Shown: positions 61,149-64,000 of the stretch, piece by piece
Layout of the letters: each line of letters starts with the position of its first letter
Numbering within the stretch: the first letter of the stretch is position 1
Source of the DNA: Candidatus Zixiibacteriota bacterium
GTDB lineage: Bacteria; Zixibacteria; MSB-5A5; JAABVY01
Assembly: GCA_011056555.1 (NCBI GenBank)
Contig: DSEQ01000010.1
Location: 34,140 to 98,139 of the forward strand
DNA: 64,000 bases
Reading direction: 5' to 3'
The notes under the pieces: generated by a model
The model's database searches: none
What the model was told of the DNA's origin: nothing
Seen by the model: the letters and a program-made list of their open reading frames with translations, nothing else
Position numbers and translations under genes: made by a program

Positions 61149-62663
61149 TCATCGTACATTCAATCTCAATTTCTTTAATATTTGTTTTTTATGCTCCTGT
61201 TCAATTCCAAATATGAATTCGAATATTATATATATAAGCATTAATGTTGCAGCGTAAATTATGAAAACAGCTAAGGAATTTATCGTGATGAAATGCCTGA
61301 CAGACAATACGGCAATAATAAACGGAATGGCGCTTATCAAAGGCGGGAGATATGATTCCAAGAAATACCTGAGGATGCTGACTTTCAGGGTCCTGCAGGC
61401 ATAGATTGGCAATATGAAAGTGCCCTGTATCAAAAGCGGTATTGCCGTCCCGAAAGCGACACCAATTATTCCGTATTTATTCATCAGTAAAATGCTTATA
61501 AGTATATTGGAAAGGGCCGCCCCTAAGTGAAGAAAAGCCAGGAGTTTTACCTTGCCCAGGCCTGTAAATATACTCCCGGCCACAAATTGAGAAAGAAATA
61601 TAATATAGGACCAGGTTAATATGATCAGTACTTGAGAAGATGCCGGCCCGTATTCGGGCCCGATCCATAAAGAAATAAATTTTTCACCCAGAATCAGATA
61701 TATGATGCTTATCGGCAAGACTGCCATGAAGCAGTATCTCGTCCCTGTAAAGAGCAGTCGCTTCATTCTGTCACTATCCTTCTGGGCGCCGAATGAGGAG
61801 GCAATCGGGGTGATTACCGAGCTAATCTGGCTGATAAATTGCCTCAGGTAAAACACCAGGTTAGCGCCGATTGCAAAAAACGTTATGGCCTCGGCAGTAA
61901 GGAAAATGCCGATTACTATCGAGTCAGACATGAACGATATCTGCACTGATATGCCGATTATGAACATATACAGGCTAAACCCCAGCAGCTCCTTCAGCAA
62001 CTTGATATTCGCGAGTCTCAAACTGATTTTCTGATGAGGAAATACCCGCTTACACACCATCGCCTTTATGACACATTCCAGAGCTGCCATGACAAGGGTA
62101 ATGCTTGCCAGAGCAATCAGTCCTCCGCCGGCTCTTAGAAACAAGACAATTGCTCCCGCTCGCAGAATGCTGAGGATTATGCGGATCGAATTCGCGATGT
62201 CAAATCTCTGCAATCCGCGAAAGACGGCATCAAATACATTGAGGGGAAAGCTGATCGCGACATTGACACCAAGAAGCAGAATTAGGATTTTCAGCTTCGA
62301 AATATAATCCGGTTGCACGTTGAACAGATTATGCGCGAACGGCGCAAAGGCCGCTGCGACGAGAACTACAACAACTCCTATAAAAGAGAAGAAGAGCAGC
62401 ATCGTATTGATAATTTCATTTATTTTTGAATACTCCCCAAGAGCGTGATGGTGGGAAATATATTTAATAATTGTGGTAGGAAATCCCAGGTTCAGTATCC
62501 CAAAGTACCCGCATATGGACCCAACGAGAACCCACAATCCGTATGCCGTATTGCCCAGAGAATGAATTATAAATGGGGAAAGAAAGAAGGCAATTATCAG
62601 TGCAATGAAGAAGCTGGCGTAATTGGAAGATACGTTTCGAATTATAGTATATGTTGTATTCAT
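61149..62663 (-). CDS. Wzx-type oligosaccharide flippase
   Basis: About 14 membrane helices in the MVF/MATE-like fold; YASFFIALIIAFFLSPFIIHSLGNTAYGLWVLVGSI starts the typical N-terminus. It flips lipid-linked repeat units across the inner membrane. AT-rich. Confidence 0.9.
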   Translation of the reverse strand: MNTTYTIIRNVSSNYASFFIALIIAFFLSPFIIHSLGNTAYGLWVLVGSICGYFGILNLGFPTTIIKYISHHHALGEYSKINEIINTMLLFFSFIGVVVVLVAAAFAPFAHNLFNVQPDYISKLKILILLLGVNVAISFPLNVFDAVFRGLQRFDIANSIRIILSILRAGAIVLFLRAGGGLIALASITLVMAALECVIKAMVCKRVFPHQKISLRLANIKLLKELLGFSLYMFIIGISVQISFMSDSIVIGIFLTAEAITFFAIGANLVFYLRQFISQISSVITPIASSFGAQKDSDRMKRLLFTGTRYCFMAVLPISIIYLILGEKFISLWIGPEYGPASSQVLIILTWSYIIFLSQFVAGSIFTGLGKVKLLAFLHLGAALSNILISILLMNKYGIIGVAFGTAIPLLIQGTFILPIYACRTLKVSILRYFLESYLPPLISAIPFIIAVLSVRHFITINSLAVFIIYAATLMLIYIIFEFIFGIEQEHKKQILKKLRLNVR

Positions 62664-62725
62664 TATATGTCTTTAAAGCCTTTCATATTTTTAAGGCTGA
62701 AATATAAATTACACTATGCTGCGTA

Positions 62726-63730
62726 TCAATGAGTTTTTTGGGCCGTTAGTCTCATTTCTCCAGTCAGTCCCTGTAATGTCATGGGAATCAGGATTAGAAA
62801 GGCAGGAGTAAATTTCGCAAGCTCCCATAAGTACGCTCTGAAAAAGAAAGCTACTAAGTAAAGACTCAGCCCAATAAAGGCATACTTGAAAAAAGGAATA
62901 GATTTTTTGAAAGACTTAATGGAAAAAAATACAAAGCCGAAAAATACCACCAGCCAAAGAGGAATGGTTAAAGTTAAGAGATTATTGAAATCCAGGTTCC
63001 TGGATACATGCGATACTAAACTATAAGGAAGCTGCTTGAATCCAAAGTACAGATGTGTTATCAAATAAGAAACCGAGAACGCAAGTAAACCGAAGAAAAG
63101 AAACTTAGCTGTTTTTCTCAGGGGTTGATGGTCAATTGTCTTCATGTGCAGGATTAAAATCGCTAACAAAAGGACAATTTGCATGCGGTTGAATGTTCCG
63201 ATAAAAATAATGACTGGTATCAGAGCATATTTTCTTTTGAATATTAACAGAAAACCGACTGTGAAGAGCATAAAATTTATGTAATCTCCGATCATGTAAT
63301 ACCCGGTAGTTACAAAAGGTATAATTGCCTGAAATAGAAACAAGCCAAGCATGGATGTCTTTTCTGGAAAGAGGGTCTTCAGATAACGATACAAAGAATG
63401 ATATATCATATAGAAACAGATAAATACGATTATAGAATATGAAATAATATGGAGTTTAATCGGAGACTGAGTAATTAATGTAAGAGGCAATTGAATAGCT
63501 TTTGCCATCAGCGGCTTAAATATTCGATACTGGTACGGCGCTTCTTTATTGCCTGATAATATATCTTGTTCAAACAAAATTCTCTTCTCAACGTGAGGAA
63601 TTATCACCCCTCTAATCAGGAAAGCAGAGGAGAAGAGAGTCAACATCAGGATCAATATGAGAACAGGCTTTTTGAAATGTGCAACGCTGAAGACTTGCAG
63701 AATGGCAGTTATCGTTTTATCAATTGACAT
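62726..63730 (-). CDS. Polytopic membrane protein, candidate polymerase or GT-C-like
   Basis: 334 residues with about nine hydrophobic helices and a loop with NKEAPYQYRIFKPLMAK, a pattern I have met in uncharacterised membrane proteins of polysaccharide loci. No catalytic motif is recognised. Position after Wzx suggests Wzy or a membrane transferase. GGAG lies 10 bases before the ATG. AT-rich. Confidence 0.65.
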   Translation of the reverse strand: MSIDKTITAILQVFSVAHFKKPVLILILMLTLFSSAFLIRGVIIPHVEKRILFEQDILSGNKEAPYQYRIFKPLMAKAIQLPLTLITQSPIKLHIISYSIIVFICFYMIYHSLYRYLKTLFPEKTSMLGLFLFQAIIPFVTTGYYMIGDYINFMLFTVGFLLIFKRKYALIPVIIFIGTFNRMQIVLLLAILILHMKTIDHQPLRKTAKFLFFGLLAFSVSYLITHLYFGFKQLPYSLVSHVSRNLDFNNLLTLTIPLWLVVFFGFVFFSIKSFKKSIPFFKYAFIGLSLYLVAFFFRAYLWELAKFTPAFLILIPMTLQGLTGEMRLTAQKTH

Positions 63731-63898
63731 GAGGCTTTAACTCCGATTGGTTCGACTAACCACTACTTTAAACCAGTGAGCTAGATTATATTTATTTCCT
63801 CAAGACGATCCCATTCTAACAAAAATTTAATATAAAATACTCAATAGGGTGTATCAATAACTTTTTATTTATCAGTAAATTATGCACACAAACAAACA

Positions 63899-64000
63899 TG
63901 TACTTCCCGAGACATAGTTTACACTTTATTCCGGTCACATGGTTTACAGATTGGCATATACTTACCTTGAAGGAGGTATGTTATGCCATGGAAGGAGACC
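63899..64000 (+). mobile_element. Probable left end of an IS481-type insertion sequence
   Basis: From TGTACTTCCCGAGACATAG a tip-like start leads to two direct copies of an ACAT-GTTTACA motif (63911-63924 and 63936-63949) and then a strong ribosome site. The pattern is what I know from IS481-type elements. The right part lies beyond the window. Confidence 0.55.
63983..64000 (+). CDS. Start of a transposase gene, truncated by window end
   Basis: ATG at 63983 has AAGGAGG (63970-63976) 6 bases upstream and begins MPWKET, a common start of IS481-family transposases. Six codons are visible. Confidence 0.5.

Noticed and set aside
1..64000. CRISPR arrays, rRNA or tRNA genes
   Set aside because: No regularly spaced repeats or recognisable RNA gene sequences were seen by eye in the window.

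Overview
The window looks like a chromosomal segment of a diderm bacterium, most probably an uncultured member of the FCB (Fibrobacterota-Chlorobiota-Bacteroidota) group or a neighbouring phylum such as Zixibacteria. This is inferred from three kinds of export signal found together: a type-A C-terminal sorting domain with the usual NPFNP start and KKM-LLK end (22324-23343), a PEP-CTERM tail (18918-19679), and a two-repeat dockerin-like tail (57439-58437). Lipoprotein signals, a DsbD, a PBP1C/alpha-2-macroglobulin pair and a Wzx-type flippase also point to an outer membrane. No rRNA, tRNA or CRISPR array was seen.

Left part (1-20 kb): envelope and housekeeping-like genes. Two paralogous lipoproteins (358-1857 and 17684-18784) share an N-terminal DNRLRE/CBM96-like module, a C-terminal 'GYWK' module and a conserved hairpin in the mRNA leader. 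Between them are two response regulators (one with an unusual XRE output domain), the pbpC/alpha-2-macroglobulin operon, a three-repeat lipoprotein, a DsbD plus thioredoxin-fold lipoprotein operon, a small P-loop kinase-like gene and an orphan gene. A PEP-CTERM protein follows.

Middle and right (20-64 kb): a very large exopolysaccharide locus of the type that accompanies exosortase/PEP-CTERM systems. It holds a chain-length determinant, O-antigen-ligase-like protein, FemAB-like GNAT, three NodB-type deacetylases, seven glycosyltransferases, two hexapeptide acyltransferases, an SGNH esterase, a DegT aminotransferase, a UDP-GlcNAc 2-epimerase, a Wzx flippase, a VanZ-domain protein and a beta-helix protein. 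Mixed in are acyl- and amide-forming genes: two AMP-ligase/acyl-carrier-protein pairs, a PaaK-like ligase, two NadE-like synthetases and two asparagine-synthase homologues that lack the glutaminase cysteine. I infer that the polymer carries acyl and/or amide decorations. No exosortase, tyrosine autokinase or initiating sugar transferase lies in the window.

Regulation: three secreted-protein genes (the PEP-CTERM protein and the two fibronectin-type-III proteins) each have a well-matched sigma-54 -24/-12 promoter about 35-40 bases before the start codon, with palindromes further upstream that could be enhancer sites. This suggests one sigma-54 regulon of exported proteins embedded beside the polysaccharide locus. 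The right edge is AT-richer and ends in what looks like the start of an IS481-type insertion sequence.
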